Positions 34,506 through 45,964 are shown, counted from the stretch's first letter. The stretch: DNA of 64,000 nucleotides from Achatina immaculata (GCA_009760885.1 CM019693.1:46878751-46942750), one strand, 5' to 3'. Numbers and translations: made by a program. The notes: a model not told the origin generated them from the sequence alone.

Positions 34506-34599
34506 TACTTTTTTCCTATTTTATACATTTTGGTATCACAGCTTTACTGCAGTGCTTCGTGTATAGTTGTATAGGACTATCCTGGAAAACCGCGACGTC

Positions 34600-34840
34600 T
34601 GGCAACCATATCATAGAGTGAATTCAGATAAGTATTTAATGAGTATTTATCTTTTTGATTTGTCTTCTCTGTTGTCCTTGATAAAGACATTTTTGCCAAA
34701 ACATTGAACTGATGTTGCTTCTTTCATAACCAGTTGTCTGTTCTTATTTCTTATTACTATTTGTTTCTCACTCCTTCTTTCAACCTTGTCTATAAAACTG
34801 CAACATACGCCTGTCCTAGAGAGAGACAGTAGGTTTCACA
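34600..34840 (+). mobile_element. PLE-type tail fragment
   Basis: TTGATAAAGACATTTTTGCC then AAAACATTGAACTGATG at 34678-34714 resembles the PLE tail motif AAGGC...GCCGAAAC in diverged form. No coding content; likely the 3' end of a further, older PLE. Confidence 0.4.
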
Positions 34841-34844
34841 TACT

Positions 34845-35283
34845 TATGTTCTAGAAACGGATGGTATGTCTGACATACTCCTACTCTAAAAAAAGATGGT
34901 AGGTCTGACATACTCCTACTCTAAAAAAAGATGGTAGGTCTGACATACTCCTACTCTAGAAAAAGATGGTAGGTCTGACATACTCCTACTCTAGAAAAAG
35001 ATGGTAGGTCTGACATACTCCTACTCTAGAAAAAGATGGAAGGTCTGACATACTCCTACTCTAGAAAAAGATGATAGGTCTGACATACTCCTACTCTAGA
35101 AAAAGATGGTAGGTCTGACATATTCCTACTCTAGAAAAAGATGGTAGGTCTGACATACTCCTACTCTAGAAAAAGATGGAAGGTCTGACATACTCCTACT
35201 CTAGAAAAAGATGGAAGGTCTGACATAATCCTACTCTAGAAAAAGACGGAAGGTCTGACATACTCCTACTCTAGAAAAAGACG
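34845..35283. repeat. 35-bp minisatellite, about 12.5 copies, target of a PLE
   Basis: Unit GACATACTCCTACTCTAGAA plus AAAGATGGTAGGTCT with single-base variants. The last unit is interrupted at AAAAAGACG by the PLE inverted dimer and resumes at 39891 (CTCTAGAAAAAGACGGAAGG), so the array predates that insertion. Confidence 0.95.
35269..35283. repeat. 15-bp target-site duplication, left copy
   Basis: CTCTAGAAAAAGACG is identical to 39891-39905. Between the two lies the whole PLE inverted dimer. Because the target is a minisatellite unit, some of this identity could come from neighbouring units, but the right copy stands alone. Confidence 0.85.
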
Positions 35284-35328
35284 AATATAAAGTATGAGAA
35301 TGTATAAATGAAAAACATACAGCATCCG

Positions 35329-35352
35329 ATATTTCGGCGTGAGCCTTATTCG
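35329..35352 (-). ncRNA. PLE tail motif (hammerhead-like half), left arm
   Basis: On the minus strand AATAAGGCTCACGCCGAAAT, with the GGC/GCC mini-stem and GAAA conserved between two PLE families in this window. Right-arm counterpart at 39711-39731 has AAGACTCACGCC, which would weaken the stem. Confidence 0.35.
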
Positions 35353-35794
35353 AGGATACATGCAAATACAAAATACAAACATATATAACTTATCTGAAGC
35401 GTCTTGCTCTCAGTAAAGCGGAAATGTGTGTTGAAGAAGGAGGAGGAGGAAAAAAAACCGTTGCCTAGAGACAAAAGATTCCCGATATAGCCAATCATAG
35501 CGAAGAAGCGGAGAGAGAGGAGGAGAACAAGTGGGAGAAAGGGGTTGGGGGAAGGCAATAGAAACATGATAGCCGCTAGAGGTGTCAGGGGGGGTGGTGG
35601 GGGGAAAGGGGAGAGAAAAGAGGACGCGAGAGATAATGAATGAAGAACTTAAACACCTACAGGGAGGAAATGTAAAACTGATGAATGGGACAAGACCAAT
35701 ATGTTGACAGAGAAGGAAATAGGATGGTGGTAGGGAGGGGTAGCATAGAGAAAGAAAGTAGAGTATAAAAAAGGCCAGTGGAAAAATAAAGAAG

Positions 35795-37962
35795 TTACAG
35801 AAAGCTGAAAACATTGTTAATTCCAGCTGGGTGGAGACAGCCAGTCTGGAAAATAAGGCGCTGTTCTAGGACCCTCCGAGATCGTACATCTGCGGAACAA
35901 GAGCGGATCGCACTAACCGAAATGTCCTGTTTGCCCCTGTGGTTACCAAGGCAAAAATGTTTAGCCACAGGTGTCCAGGCCCTCTTAGAAATATCATTGA
36001 GATGCTGGCGAAATCGATCTCCTAACCGTAAGCCAGTTTCCCCTATGTACTTCAAAGCGCAACGTTTGCACATGATAACATAAATGACATTTCGTGAAGT
36101 GCAGGTGAAACCCTCCTGTACTGATAACGTGGATTTAGGGAAAGAGATCTGGCTGGCTCGACAACAAACGGACAAGTGTTGCATCTACGGCGTCCACAAC
36201 GTCTGGTACCATAAAAAGTGTCATCTGTCTTAAGATGACTACGAATTAAAAGGTTCCTGAGGTTTTTGTCACGTCTGTAAGCCACCAATGGGGGTTCCCC
36301 AAAAAGTTCACGTGTCTCAGGCTCGGTCTGGAGAAGGTGGAGATGGCGAAACAGTATGTTTTTAACTGCCAAGCTATGGGGGTGGTACGTGAGTACTAGT
36401 TTCACCCTGTCCGAGCAACAGTGCGGTTTAGGGGTGAGGGCTTGTTGCCGCGATATGTGGCTAATGCGGTTCCAAGATGACGAGAGAACGTGGTCTGGAT
36501 AGCCGCGTTGACGGAAGAAATCTAGTAATTTGTGGCCTTGATCCTGGAAATCCAAATCCTCCTTACACAAACGTCGCAACCTAAGAAGCTGGGAAAAAGG
36601 AATAGAGTCCTTACACGATCTGGGATGGAAGGAAGAGTACAGGAGGTAGCTGTGAGAGTCTGTAGGTTTATAGTGGATAGAAGTAGTAAGCCCGGAAGGG
36701 CCGATGGTGACGGCAATGTCAAGAAAGTTAGCGGAAGTAGCAGAGATATGGGAGGTGAAAGAAATGACAGGATTGTATTCTTTAACAAAACTGATAAAGT
36801 TGTTAAGGTCTTCCTCTGGCATTGATGTGATCCCAATGCCATCGTCTATGTAGCGTATATAGAAGGCGGGAAAAGGGCCTCTAAAGGCTCTCAGAATCTT
36901 GTGTTCGAAGTGGCCCATGAACAGACACGCGTAGCTGGGGCCCATCTTGGTACCCATGGCTACACCACTAATCTGGTCAAAGTAAAGGCCATTGAATTCA
37001 AAAGAATTGAGTTGGAGGACAAGTTGTGTAAGGTGCATAATAGTAGAAGTAGGAATAGAGGGATTGCGTCTTTTGTTCAGAAAGAACTTGACGGCCTGAA
37101 GTCCCTGGTCATGTGGGATAGATCTGTATAAGGATACTACATCAAGGGTGAAGATAGGTAGGTGTGACCAGGCAGGAGTGTAAGGGTCTCAAAAGTAATG
37201 AGAGCATGATTGGTGTCCTTGAGATAAGTGGGCAGACTAGTGACCAGAGGTTGAAAGATGCTGTCAAGAAAATCAGAGATTTGTTCCGTAGGGCAGGAAC
37301 AAGCAGACACTATGGGCCTTCCTGGGTTTCCTGGTTTGTGAATCTTAGGGAGTAGATAAAAAGATGGTTTCCCTAAGCAGCTGTCGCGGATGTGAAGATG
37401 TGTAGCCGAGGGAGAAAGACCAGACGTTGATCGTGTCTCGAACATGGTGGTTGTTGGCCAGAGTCGGATCTTGAGGGCGAGAGGCATAAAATTTAGTGTT
37501 GCTCAGCTGGCCCATGGCCTCCTGGATGTACAATTCTTTCTTCCAACAAACAATAGCTCCGCCCTTGTCTGCACTCTTGATCACGATATCTCGCCTACGC
37601 TGAAGTTGAGAAAGTGCGCGTTGCTCCCCGGGGGTCAGGTTCGAGTGTCGTACACGGGGAAGGCGAAGCTTGCGGATTTCGTAAAGAGTGTGATCAATGT
37701 AGAGGTCAAAGGCACGAGACGCTCCTGCTGAAGGTGTCCAGGTGGATGGTTGTTTGGAGAAGCGAGAGAAAGGGTCATCATCGGAGGTAGATTGGGATGA
37801 TGAAAGTTGGGACGCGTCTTGGAAATGGAACTTTAAACGCAGTCTGCGATGGAAACGGTGGACATCTTGAAGGAGTGAGAACTGGTCAGCAGAAAGACGG
37901 AGGGGAACAAACTGTAAACCTTTCCCCAGGACAGACAATTCATCAGCTGAAAGAGGAATATC
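35795..37962 (-). pseudogene. PLE RT plus GIY-YIG protein, longer arm, three frameshifts
   Basis: Opens with SADELSVLGKGLQFVPL (37960), then RRRDIVIKSADKGGAIVCWK (about 37600), LGKPSFYLLPKIHKPGNPGR (37375), SACSCPTEQ, LDVVSLYRSIPHDQGL with the motif A Asp (37135), SGVAMGTKMGPSYACLF (36965), FYIRYIDDGIGI with intact YIDD (36860), a Cys/Arg-rich linker (TRRCGRRRCNTCPF, 36210), and the GIY-YIG domain YVIMCKRCALKYIGETG with RLGDRFRQHL (36060-36000). Frame changes near 37400, 37140 and 36150 break it. Apart from these the motifs are complete, the best-preserved PLE here. Confidence 0.9.
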
Positions 37963-39265
37963 CGGCCGTCAAGTTCTTTCTGAACAAAAGACGCAATCCC
38001 TCTATTCCTACTTCTACTATTATGCACCTTACACAACTTGTCCTCCAACTCAATTCTTTTGAATTCAATGGCCTTTACTTTGACCAGATTAGTGGTGTAG
38101 CCATGGGTACCAAGATGGGCCCCAGCTACGCGTGTCTGTTCATGGGCCACTTCGAACACAAGATTCTGAGAGCCTTTAGAGGCCCTTTTCCCGCCTTCTA
38201 TATACGCTACATAGACGATGGCATTGGGATCACATCAATGCCAGAGGAAGACCTTAACAACTTTATCAGTTTTGTTAAAGAATACAATCCTGTCATTTCT
38301 TTCACCTCCCATATCTCTGCTACTTCCGCTAACTTTCTTGACATTGCCGTCACCATCGGCCCTTCCGGGCTTACTACTTCTATCCACTATAAACCTACAG
38401 ACTCTCACAGCTACCTCCTGTACTCTTCCTTCCATCCCAGATCGTGTAAGGACTCTATTCCTTTTTCCCAGCTTCTTAGGTTGCGACGTTTGTGTAAGGA
38501 GGATTTGGATTTCCAGGATCAAGGCCACAAATTACTAGATTTCTTCCGTCAACGCGGCTATCCAGACCACGTTCTCTCGTCATCTTGGAACCGCATTAGC
38601 CACATATCGCGGCAACAAGCCCTCACCCCTAAACCGCACTGTAGCTCGGACAGGGTGAAACTAGTACTCACGTACCACCCCCATAGCTTGGCAGTTAAAA
38701 ACATACTGTTTCGCCATCTCCACCTTCTCCAGACCGAGCCTGAGACACGTGAACTTTTTGGGGAACCCCCATTGGTGGCTTACAGACGTGACAAAAACCT
38801 CAGGAACCTTTTAATTCGTAGTCATCTTAAGACAGATGACACTTTTTATGGTACCAGACGTTGTGGACGCCGTAGATGCAACACTTGTCCGTTTGTTGTC
38901 GAGCCAGCCAGATCTCTTTCCCTAAATCCACGTTATCAGTACAGGAGGGTTTCACCTGCACTTCACGAAATGTCATTTATGTTATCATGTGCAAACGTTG
39001 CGGTTTGAAGTACATAGGGGAAACTGGCTTACGGTTAGGAGATCGATTTCGCCAGCATCTCAATGATATTTCTAAGAGGGCCTGGACACCTGTGGCTAAA
39101 CATTTTTGCCTTGGTAACCACAGGGGCAAACAGGACATTTCGGTTAGTGCGATCCGCTCTTGTTCCGCAGATGTACGATCTCGGAGGGTCCTAGAACAGC
39201 GCCTTATTTTCCAGACTGGCTGTCTCCACCCAGCTGGAATTAACAATGTTTTCAGCTTTCTGTAA
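37963..39265 (+). pseudogene. PLE RT plus GIY-YIG protein, truncated plus-strand arm
   Basis: Begins within the RT just after motif A (VKFFLNKRRNPS) and continues through VAMGTKMGPSYACLFMGHF, YIRYIDDGIGI (38205), KSFxDLDFQDQGHKLLDFF-type region, the Cys-rich linker and then, one frame off, the GIY-YIG domain (38876-39265, KYIGETGLRLGDRFRQH; catalytic-type Arg and the Asn of NDIS present). The 403-codon frame starting at 37797 is partly antisense to the other arm and not a real start. Differences from the minus arm are very few (for example CSSD versus CCSD, CKRCGL versus CKRCAL). Confidence 0.9.
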
Positions 39266-39890
39266 CTTCTTTATTTTTCCACTGGCCTTTTTTATACTCT
39301 ACTTTCTTTCTCTATGCTACCCCTCCCTACCACCATCCTATTTCCTTCTCTGTCAACATATTGGTCTTGTCCCATTCATCAGTTTTACATTTCCTCCCTG
39401 TAGGTGTTTAAGTTCTTCATTCATTATCTCTTGCGTCCTCTATTCTCTCCCCTTTCCCCCCACCACCCCCCCCCTGACACCTCTAGCGGCTATCATGTTT
39501 CTATTGCCTTCCCCCAACCCCTTTCTCCCACTTGTTCTCCTCCTCTCTCTCCGCTTCTTCGCTATGATTGGCTATATCGGGAATCTTTTGTCTGTAGGCA
39601 ACGGTTTTTTTTCCTCCTCCTCCTTCTTCCACACACATTTCCGCTTTACTGAGAGCAAGACGCTTCAGATAAGTTACATATGTTTGTATTTTGTATTTGC
39701 ATGTATCCTCGAATAAGACTCACGCCGAAATTTCGGATGTTGTATGTTTTTCATTTATACATTCTCATACTTTACATTCGTTTTTTTCTCACCTTGCTCA
39801 CTTCCTCCCTCACTTTGTAAAACTGCACCATACACCTCTATCTACCTTATTTATATTAACCAGTTTTACTGCAGTCGCCATCCCTTTTAT

Positions 39891-39905
39891 CTCTAGAAAA
39901 AGACG
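39891..39905. repeat. 15-bp target-site duplication, right copy
   Basis: Identical to 35269-35283; followed by GAAGGTCTG, the continuation of the interrupted 35-bp minisatellite unit. Confidence 0.85.
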
Positions 39906-39967
39906 GAAGGTCTGGTCAGCTGAATATGGACCTCACTGGGGAGGAGAACCCGATCCATAAAAATACG

Positions 39968-42318
39968 GCTAGTCGAAGGCGGATGTGTTAGGCTAACAGG
40001 CGGATGTATTAGGCTAACAGGCGGATGTATTAGGCTAACAGTCGGATGTATTAGGCTAACAGTCGTATGTGTTAAGCTAACAGGCAGATGTACTAGGCTA
40101 ACAGGCGGATGGGTTAAGCTAACAGGCGGATGGGTTAGACTAACAGGCAGATGTATTAGGCTAACAGGCGGATGGGTCAGACTAACAGATGGATGTGTTA
40201 GGCTAACAGGAGGATGGGTTAGACTAACAGGCTGATGTGTTAAGCTAACAGGATGATGTGTTAGACTAATAGGCTGATGTGTTAGACTAATAGGCAGATG
40301 TATTAGGCTAACAGGCAGATGTATTAAGCTAACAGGCGGATGGGTTAGACTAATATGCTGATGTGTTAAGCTAACAGGCAGATGTATTAGGCTAACAGGT
40401 GGATGGGTTAGACTAACAGGCTGATGTATCAGGCTAACAGGCTGATGTGTTAGGCTAACAGGAGAGTTAGGCTAAGGCAGTGTTAGGCTAAAAGGCAGAT
40501 GTGTTAGGCTAACAGGCTGATGTGTTAGGCTAACAGGCTGATGTGTTAGGTTAACAGGCTGATGTGTTAGGCTAACAGGCAGATCTTTTAGGCTAACAGG
40601 TGGATGGGGTAGACTAACAGGCAGATGTATTAGGCTAACAGGCAGATGTGTTAGATTAACAGGCGGATGTGTTAGGCTAACAGGCTGATGTGTTAGGCTA
40701 ACAGGCGCATGTATTATACTAACTGGCAGATGTATTAGGCTAACAGGTGGATGTGTTAGGCTAATAGGCTGATGTATTAAGCTAACAGGCGGATGTGTTA
40801 GGCTAATAGGCTAATGTGTTAGGCTAACAGGCGGATGGGGTAGACTAACAGGCAGATGTATTAGGCTAACAGGCTGATGTGTTAGGCTAACAGGCGGATG
40901 GGTTAGACTAATATGCTGATGTGTTAGGCTAACAGGCAGATGTATTAGGCTAACAGGCGGATGGGTTAGACTAACATGCTGAAGGATCAGGCTAACAGGC
41001 TGATGTGTTAGGCTAACAGGAGATGTGTTAGGCTAACAGGCGGATGTATTATACTAACTGCCAGATGTATTAGACTAACAGGTGGATGTGTTAGGCTAAT
41101 AGGCTGATGTGTTAGGCTAACAGGCGGATGGGTTAGACTAATATGCTGATGTGTTAGGCTAACAGGCAGATGTATTAGGCTAACAGGCGGATGGGTTAGA
41201 CTAACATGCTGAAGGATCAGGCTAACAGGCTGATGTGTTAGGCTAACAGGAGATGTGTTAGGCTAACAGGCGGATGTATTATACTAACTGCCAGATGTAT
41301 TAGACTAACAGGTGGATGTGTTAGGCTAATAGGCTGATGTGTTAGGCTAACAGGCTGATGTGTTAGTTTAACAGGCAGATGTATTAGGCTAACAGGCGGA
41401 TGTGTTATGCTAACAGGCAGATGTGTTAAGCTAACAGGCGGATGTATTATACTAACTGGCAGATGTATTAGGCTAACAGGCTGATGTGTTAGGCTAATAG
41501 GCTGATGTATTAAGCTAACAGGCGGATGTGTTAGGCTAATAGGCTGATGTGTTAGGCTAACAGGCGGATGGGGTAGACTAACAGGCAGATGTATTAGGCT
41601 AAGAGGCAGATGTGTTAGGCTAACAGGCTGATGTTTTAGGCTAACAGGCGGATGGGTTAGACTAATATGCTGATGTGTTAGGCTAACAGGCAGATGTATT
41701 AGGCTAACAGGCGGATGGGTTAGACTAACAGGCTGAAGTATCAGGCTAACAGGCTGATGTGTTAGGCTAACAGGAGATGTGTTAGGCTAACAGGCAGATG
41801 TGTTAGACTAACAGGCGGATATGTTAGACTAACAGGCTGATGTGTTAGGCTAACAGGCAGATGTGTTAGGATGACAGGCTGATGTGTTAGGCTAACAGGC
41901 TGATGTGTTAGGCTAACAGGCAGATGTATTAGGCTAACAGGTGGATGGGGTAGACTAACAGGCAGATGTATTAGGCTAGCAGGCAGATGTGTTAGGCTAA
42001 CAGGCGGATATGTTAGGCTAACAGGCTGATGTGTTAGGCTAACAGGCGGATGTATTATACTAACAGGCAGATGTATTAGGCTAACAGGTGGATGTGTTAG
42101 GCTAATAGGCTGATGTATTAAGCTAACAGGCGGATGTGTTAGGCTAATAGGCTGATGTGTTAGGCTAACAGGCGGATGGGGTAGACTAACAGGCAGATGT
42201 ATTAGGCTAACAGCCAGATGTGTTAGGCTAATGGGCTGATGTGTTAGGCTAATGGGCTGATGTATTAGGCTAACAGGCGGATGTGTTATGCTAACAGGCA
42301 GATGTGTTAGACTAACAG
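39968..42318. repeat. 21-bp minisatellite, about 112 copies
   Basis: Unit GGCTGATGTGTTAGGCTAAC A, with GGCGGATG, GGCAGATG and TATTAGG variants. Blocks recur: the variant run with ATATGCTGATG and CATGCTGAAGGATCAGG at about 40910-41000 reappears about 218 bases later. Since 21 is a multiple of three, one frame reads as a 188-residue SLTHLPVSLTHQPV-type protein, which is a by-product. Confidence 0.97.
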
Positions 42319-42434
42319 CGACTCTCAAGGCAGCCTACGCCCTTGTGAGGGTGAATACTGAAGTAGAAAACAAGCTGTTTCACCATGTTGTAATATGTTC
42401 AATTATACATTACAATATAATATTGGATAATGTA

Positions 42435-42490
42435 TTGTATTTTACTAGTAAAGAAGATTAAACAGAGAAAACGTAAATATTTTGGACATA
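42435..42490 (+). pseudogene. RTE group C fragment, left of the mariner insertion
   Basis: VKKIKQRKRKYFGH, matching RIKQRKLKYFGHIK at 2230-2265. It stops at the TA where the mariner entered and continues at 44941. Confidence 0.8.
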
Positions 42491-42668
42491 AGAGGGATGA
42501 TTAATAAATTCGCGGCCTAAGGTAAAAATACTTGAAACACACAGTTGATATTAGGTGCATTTGTAGAGCAGGTTAATATAAGATTAAACACCAAGTTTCA
42601 AGAAATTAAGTGCAACTAATTTTTTTTACAGGCTACTGAAGTGGTAAGGGGTGGCAGAAATTGAGAAA

Positions 42669-44836
42669 ATGGATACAATTTCTCATCCAGCAGTCATTCA
42701 CTATATCTGCATCAAGAGCTTATAATCGAAGGAGATCCATGTAAAACAGACTCCTTTTCTTCTCCGGCAGAAGATGTCGGGAAGCCAATGCTGACAGAAC
42801 TACCAACCGAAATTCGAACACTAGCTAGCTAACCAACTCCAATCTTGACTCCTTAACTAACTACAAACCTATCAACTCCTAATCTATCTGCAGTCAGCTT
42901 CCAACACCTAAGCTAGCTATCCTTACTCTACAACATATTTGCTGTTGACCAAAACAGTAGTCTGCCATGTTTGATAGCTGAAAACGAGGCAGGTCATCGA
43001 CAAGGTAAGCAGGTCATCGATCGACAATCGTAATCTAGGGCATGGTAACAATAGACAAAACTTTGTGTGTACTACACAACTGGAGACAAAAATACTACAA
43101 CCTGGAGACTTGCCAAGACTTCACAATTAGAAGTATGAGCCGTGCATGAAACCAGCAGCCCACGAGCAACAACTAAAACACTTTGTGACAGACCGTGAAA
43201 GAAAGCGCTGGTCACGGCGCCAACTAAAACAGAATCACGGCGCCACTGAAACAGGATTCCCCTTACAAGGAGACTACTGGTTTGATTGATTCTTCTTGTG
43301 GAGTACAGTTTCAACTTATAAGTTTCTTCTTGTTGCTGGTGTTCTAACCATCACCTAATTTTCTGTATTATACACTAAGAAAATACAACAAGACACCCAG
43401 GCTTTCCACTCCACAAAATTAGTACGAATACAACAACTTGAACATAACTTGGCAGTCTTCCGACCAAAACAAACTGGTCAACAATGAGAATTTCCACAAA
43501 GCCGATTTGTTGTAGTTTATCATCAGACAACACACATTTATTACAGAAATTCACAGCAACAAATGCCCGGCGTGAAATATCTACGCCACATGGGCAAGGA
43601 AAACCTTACAATGATTTATTCATACCAAAAACCATACTTACAGGCTTACCAAGGACTGCAGCCACACAAAAAAAAAAAACAAACTAAACTAATTCTGACA
43701 ACAAGACTCGCTCTACCCCATTCTCGTTCGCCCAACACGTCCATCCAGTTCAACGATGACACAAAAAAACTGCTTACGACCGGTTTTTTCACACGGACCT
43801 TTCTAACGACTTTTTGCACACGGGCCTTCCTAATGACGTAGTCTACGCAACACAATTTATTAGCGCTACACAAAAACTCTCTGAACAGAATGGCTATTCT
43901 GTTACACATGAGGATATGGTAGAGACTGTAGAGGAGAGTGCCCCTTCTTATATCACAGTGAAGAAATGGGCAGCTCAATTCAAACATGGAAGAGAGAGTC
44001 TGGAAGATGATCCCCGTCCAGGAAGAACAAGAACAGTAACAACCGATGAAACCACCCGCAGAATCCATGACACGATAATGGAGGATCGACGACTAACTGA
44101 GCGGTACATTGTTACTGAGTTGGGCATCTTCCATGAACGTGTTCATAACATTATTCACAATAATCTTCTAATGACAAAGGTTTCTGCTTGATGGGTCCCG
44201 AAACTTCTTGGAGCTGATCATAAACGACAGTGTCTCAAGATGTCAAGAGACATTTTGGCCATTTTTGGGGCAGATCCTGAAAAGTTTCTTCAGCAATTTG
44301 TGACTATGGATGAGACTTGGGTTCATCATTTTCAACCAGAAACCAAAGAACAGTCAAAGCAGTGGAATCATCATGGATCCCCACCTCCAAAGAAAGCAAG
44401 GGTGGTTCTGTCTGCAGGCAAAGAGATAGTTTTCATCTTTTGGGATTCAGAAAGTGTGCTATTTGTAGACTATCTTCAAAATGGCAGAACGGTCACCGGG
44501 GCCTATTACGCTAATCTTGTGAAGCAACTGGGATTCAAATTGAATGAAAAGCGTTGAGGGAAATTGACGAGAGGAGTCATCTTTCTTCAAGACAATGCTC
44601 CAGTTCACAAATCGGCGGTGGCAATGGCTGCCATTCATAAATGCGGCTTCCAGCTTCTTGAACATCCTCCTTATTCCCCAGATTTGGCCCCTTTGGACTA
44701 TTACCTGTTTATCAAACTAAAAAAGGAGCTCAGTGTTCGCAAATTTGCTTCAGATGATGACGTCATTCATGCTGTAGACCAATTTCTACTGGCACAAGAT
44801 GCTGACTTTTACAAAGAAGGGATAAATATGCTCTAG
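42669..44836 (+). pseudogene. mariner transposase, interrupted
   Basis: Starts at ATG 42669 (MDTISHPAVIHYICIKS) then a stop and the 1.17-kb insertion. It resumes at 43911 (EDMVETVEESAPSY), has ITVKKWAAQFKHGRESLEDD, VTTDETTRRIHDTIMED, a stop near 44190, then VTMDETWVHHFQPETKEQ (first Asp), a stop near 44555, then FLQDNAPVHKSAVAMAAIHK (second Asp) and YSPDLAPLDYYLF (third Asp, 34 residues later). All three catalytic aspartates persist, so decay is by stops and the insertion. Confidence 0.9.
42742..43906. mobile_element. unidentified 1165-bp insertion inside the mariner
   Basis: Defined by comparison with the uninterrupted mariner at 9750: GGAGATCCATG on the left and CATGAGGATATGG on the right, with CATG (42738-42741 and 43907-43910) as a likely 4-bp duplication. 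The ends TAAAACAG and, reversed, TGTAACAG are weakly similar. A perfect-looking hairpin AACAGAATGGCTATTCTGTT lies at 43884-43903, next to the right end. No recognisable protein. Probably a non-autonomous transposon; superfamily unknown. Confidence 0.6.
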
Positions 44837-44940
44837 GATCGCTGGACTAAGTGCATAAACTTGCATGTTGAGAAATAAGCCAAAAACGTCCACAAATAAT
44901 CAATTGTACTTTAGGCGGAGAACTTATCAATCAATCCTCG

Positions 44941-45160
44941 TATTAAATGTCATGAGAATTTAGAGAAGACAGTCTTAGAATGGTAAATAATGGGAAAAAG
45001 AAAGAAAGGAAGACCAAGGCGAAGACGGATGCAAGACATTGTTGGTGATCTTCGAATGGACACATCAGCAATAGTGCATCTTGCTTACAACTGAGAAGCC
45101 TGCAAAAGAGCTGTTAGGAAGGCGAAGTTCCGCAAGGGACATGCAAACGATTGACTGAAT
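44941..45160 (+). pseudogene. RTE group C fragment, right of the mariner insertion
   Basis: Continues from 42490: TTAAATGTCATGAGAATTTA, GKRKKGRPRRRRMQD, ILLTT, then CGCAAGGGACATGCAAACGA and a GATTGACTGA end. The same end type as 2490 and 24378. Confidence 0.8.
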
Positions 45161-45165
45161 GTATT

Positions 45166-45477
45166 GTATCACTATGCTATTCTACTGTATTCCAGGGATA
45201 CCGTCTGTTAAACTATGTTATACATTGCGTTATATATAAAAGTAACTGTTTATGTATGCCATACTGAACACTTCATAATGCAATGTGCATATCAAAGTGC
45301 ACTGCTGTTTGGTGTATTAAATGTCTTATTGTACTGTTGTCTATAACAATATATTCTGTCGTACAGAAGCATATTCTCGTTGTGTGGTGTATGTTATTGT
45401 AATAGAATGTGGCACTGTCATGTGGGGTATGTTATTGTGGCATTGTCATATATACACATTCTCTCTCGCTCTCTCCC
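45166..45477. other. no gene recognised
   Basis: AT-rich sequence with imperfect TATGTTATTG phrases and no recognisable coding content. Confidence 0.5.
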
Positions 45478-45490
45478 CCCTCTCTCTGCT

Positions 45491-45526
<36 letters not shown>

Positions 45527-45542
45527 ACTCTCTCTCTCTCCA
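45466..45542. repeat. CT microsatellite
   Basis: (CT)n with a few interruptions, about 75 bases. Confidence 0.95.
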
Positions 45543-45609
45543 ACATTCCAAATATTTGATTCTTATTTGCTACAAATACCATCTGCATCCATTTTTTCCC
45601 TGACTTTCT

Positions 45610-45890
45610 CCACTTGTTTGATTTCTTGAGTCCCCCACCACATTTTTGTCTTGTTGTTTGATCTCTTGAGTCTTCCATCACATCTTTGTCTTGTTGTTTG
45701 ATCTCTTGAGTCTCACATCTTTGTCTTGTTGTTTGATCTCTTGAGTCTTCCATCACATCTTTGTCTTGTTGTTTGATCTCTTGAGTCTCACATCTTTGTC
45801 TTGTTGTTTGATCTCTTGAGTCTTCCACCACATCTTTGTCTTGTTGTTTTATCTCTTGAGTCTTCCACCATATCTTTGTCTTGACTGACT
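45610..45890. repeat. minisatellite with 40- and 31-base units
   Basis: TTGTCTTGTTGTTTGATCTC plus TTGAGTCTTCCATCACATCT, about seven units; two units lack nine bases (TTCCATCA). The minus-strand frame 45418-45831 is made by the repeat. Confidence 0.93.
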
Positions 45891-45964
45891 CCTTGGTTAT
45901 TTTTCTTCTAGATTCTTTTTGTAGCTTGTTTGGTTGGTTTGAGCACTTAGGAGATTATTTCTAC

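Larger units (their letters stand above)
30462..34585 (+). mobile_element. Penelope-like element, copy A, interrupted and with an inverted 3' segment at its 5' side
   Basis: Layout: 30462-30836 is the 3'UTR in reverse orientation (reverse complement of about 34030-34400). 30837-31280 is the 5' part of the coding region (SDDEKQVIGKGLNLF, the LSxxE..LxKGLxF motif that opens the PLE RT). An RTE-A piece follows at 31281-32060. RT and GIY-YIG resume at 32090-34045, then the 3'UTR and tail to about 34585. Direct or inverted terminal repeats are a known PLE habit. I could not define a target duplication for this copy. Confidence 0.8.
35284..39890. mobile_element. Penelope-like element inserted as an inverted dimer (4.6 kb)
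   Basis: Two copies of the same PLE face outwards: a longer one on the minus strand (37962 down to 35284) and a 5'-truncated one on the plus strand (37963 to 39890). The arms 35284-37080 and 37964-39780 are almost identical reverse complements, separated by about 880 bases present only in the longer copy. The junction shows the short shared sequence GGCCGTC. One 15-bp target duplication brackets the pair, so it entered as a unit. Both arms end in the PLE tail with the AAGGCTCACGCCGAAA motif (AAGACTCACGCCGAAA on the right). Confidence 0.92.
42491..44940 (+). mobile_element. mariner transposon with an internal 1.17-kb insertion
   Basis: Same family as 8724-9993. Ends AGAGGGATGATTAATAAATT and, reversed, CGAGGATTGATTGATAAGTT, each flanked by TA (42489-42490, 44941-44942). 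Removing the element and one TA restores the RTE-C reading GGACATTAAATGTCATGA. The internal insertion at 42742-43906 splits the transposase after its seventeenth or so codon past the second Met. Confidence 0.92.

Noticed and set aside
37797..39008. 403-codon plus-strand frame taken as a single protein
   Set aside because: Its first ~55 codons are antisense to the minus-strand PLE arm; the real PLE homology starts at 37964.
41762..42328. 188-residue repeat protein SLTHLPVSLTHQPV on the minus strand
   Set aside because: The 21-bp unit is a multiple of three, so a repeat peptide appears automatically; no start context, splice site or conserved domain.
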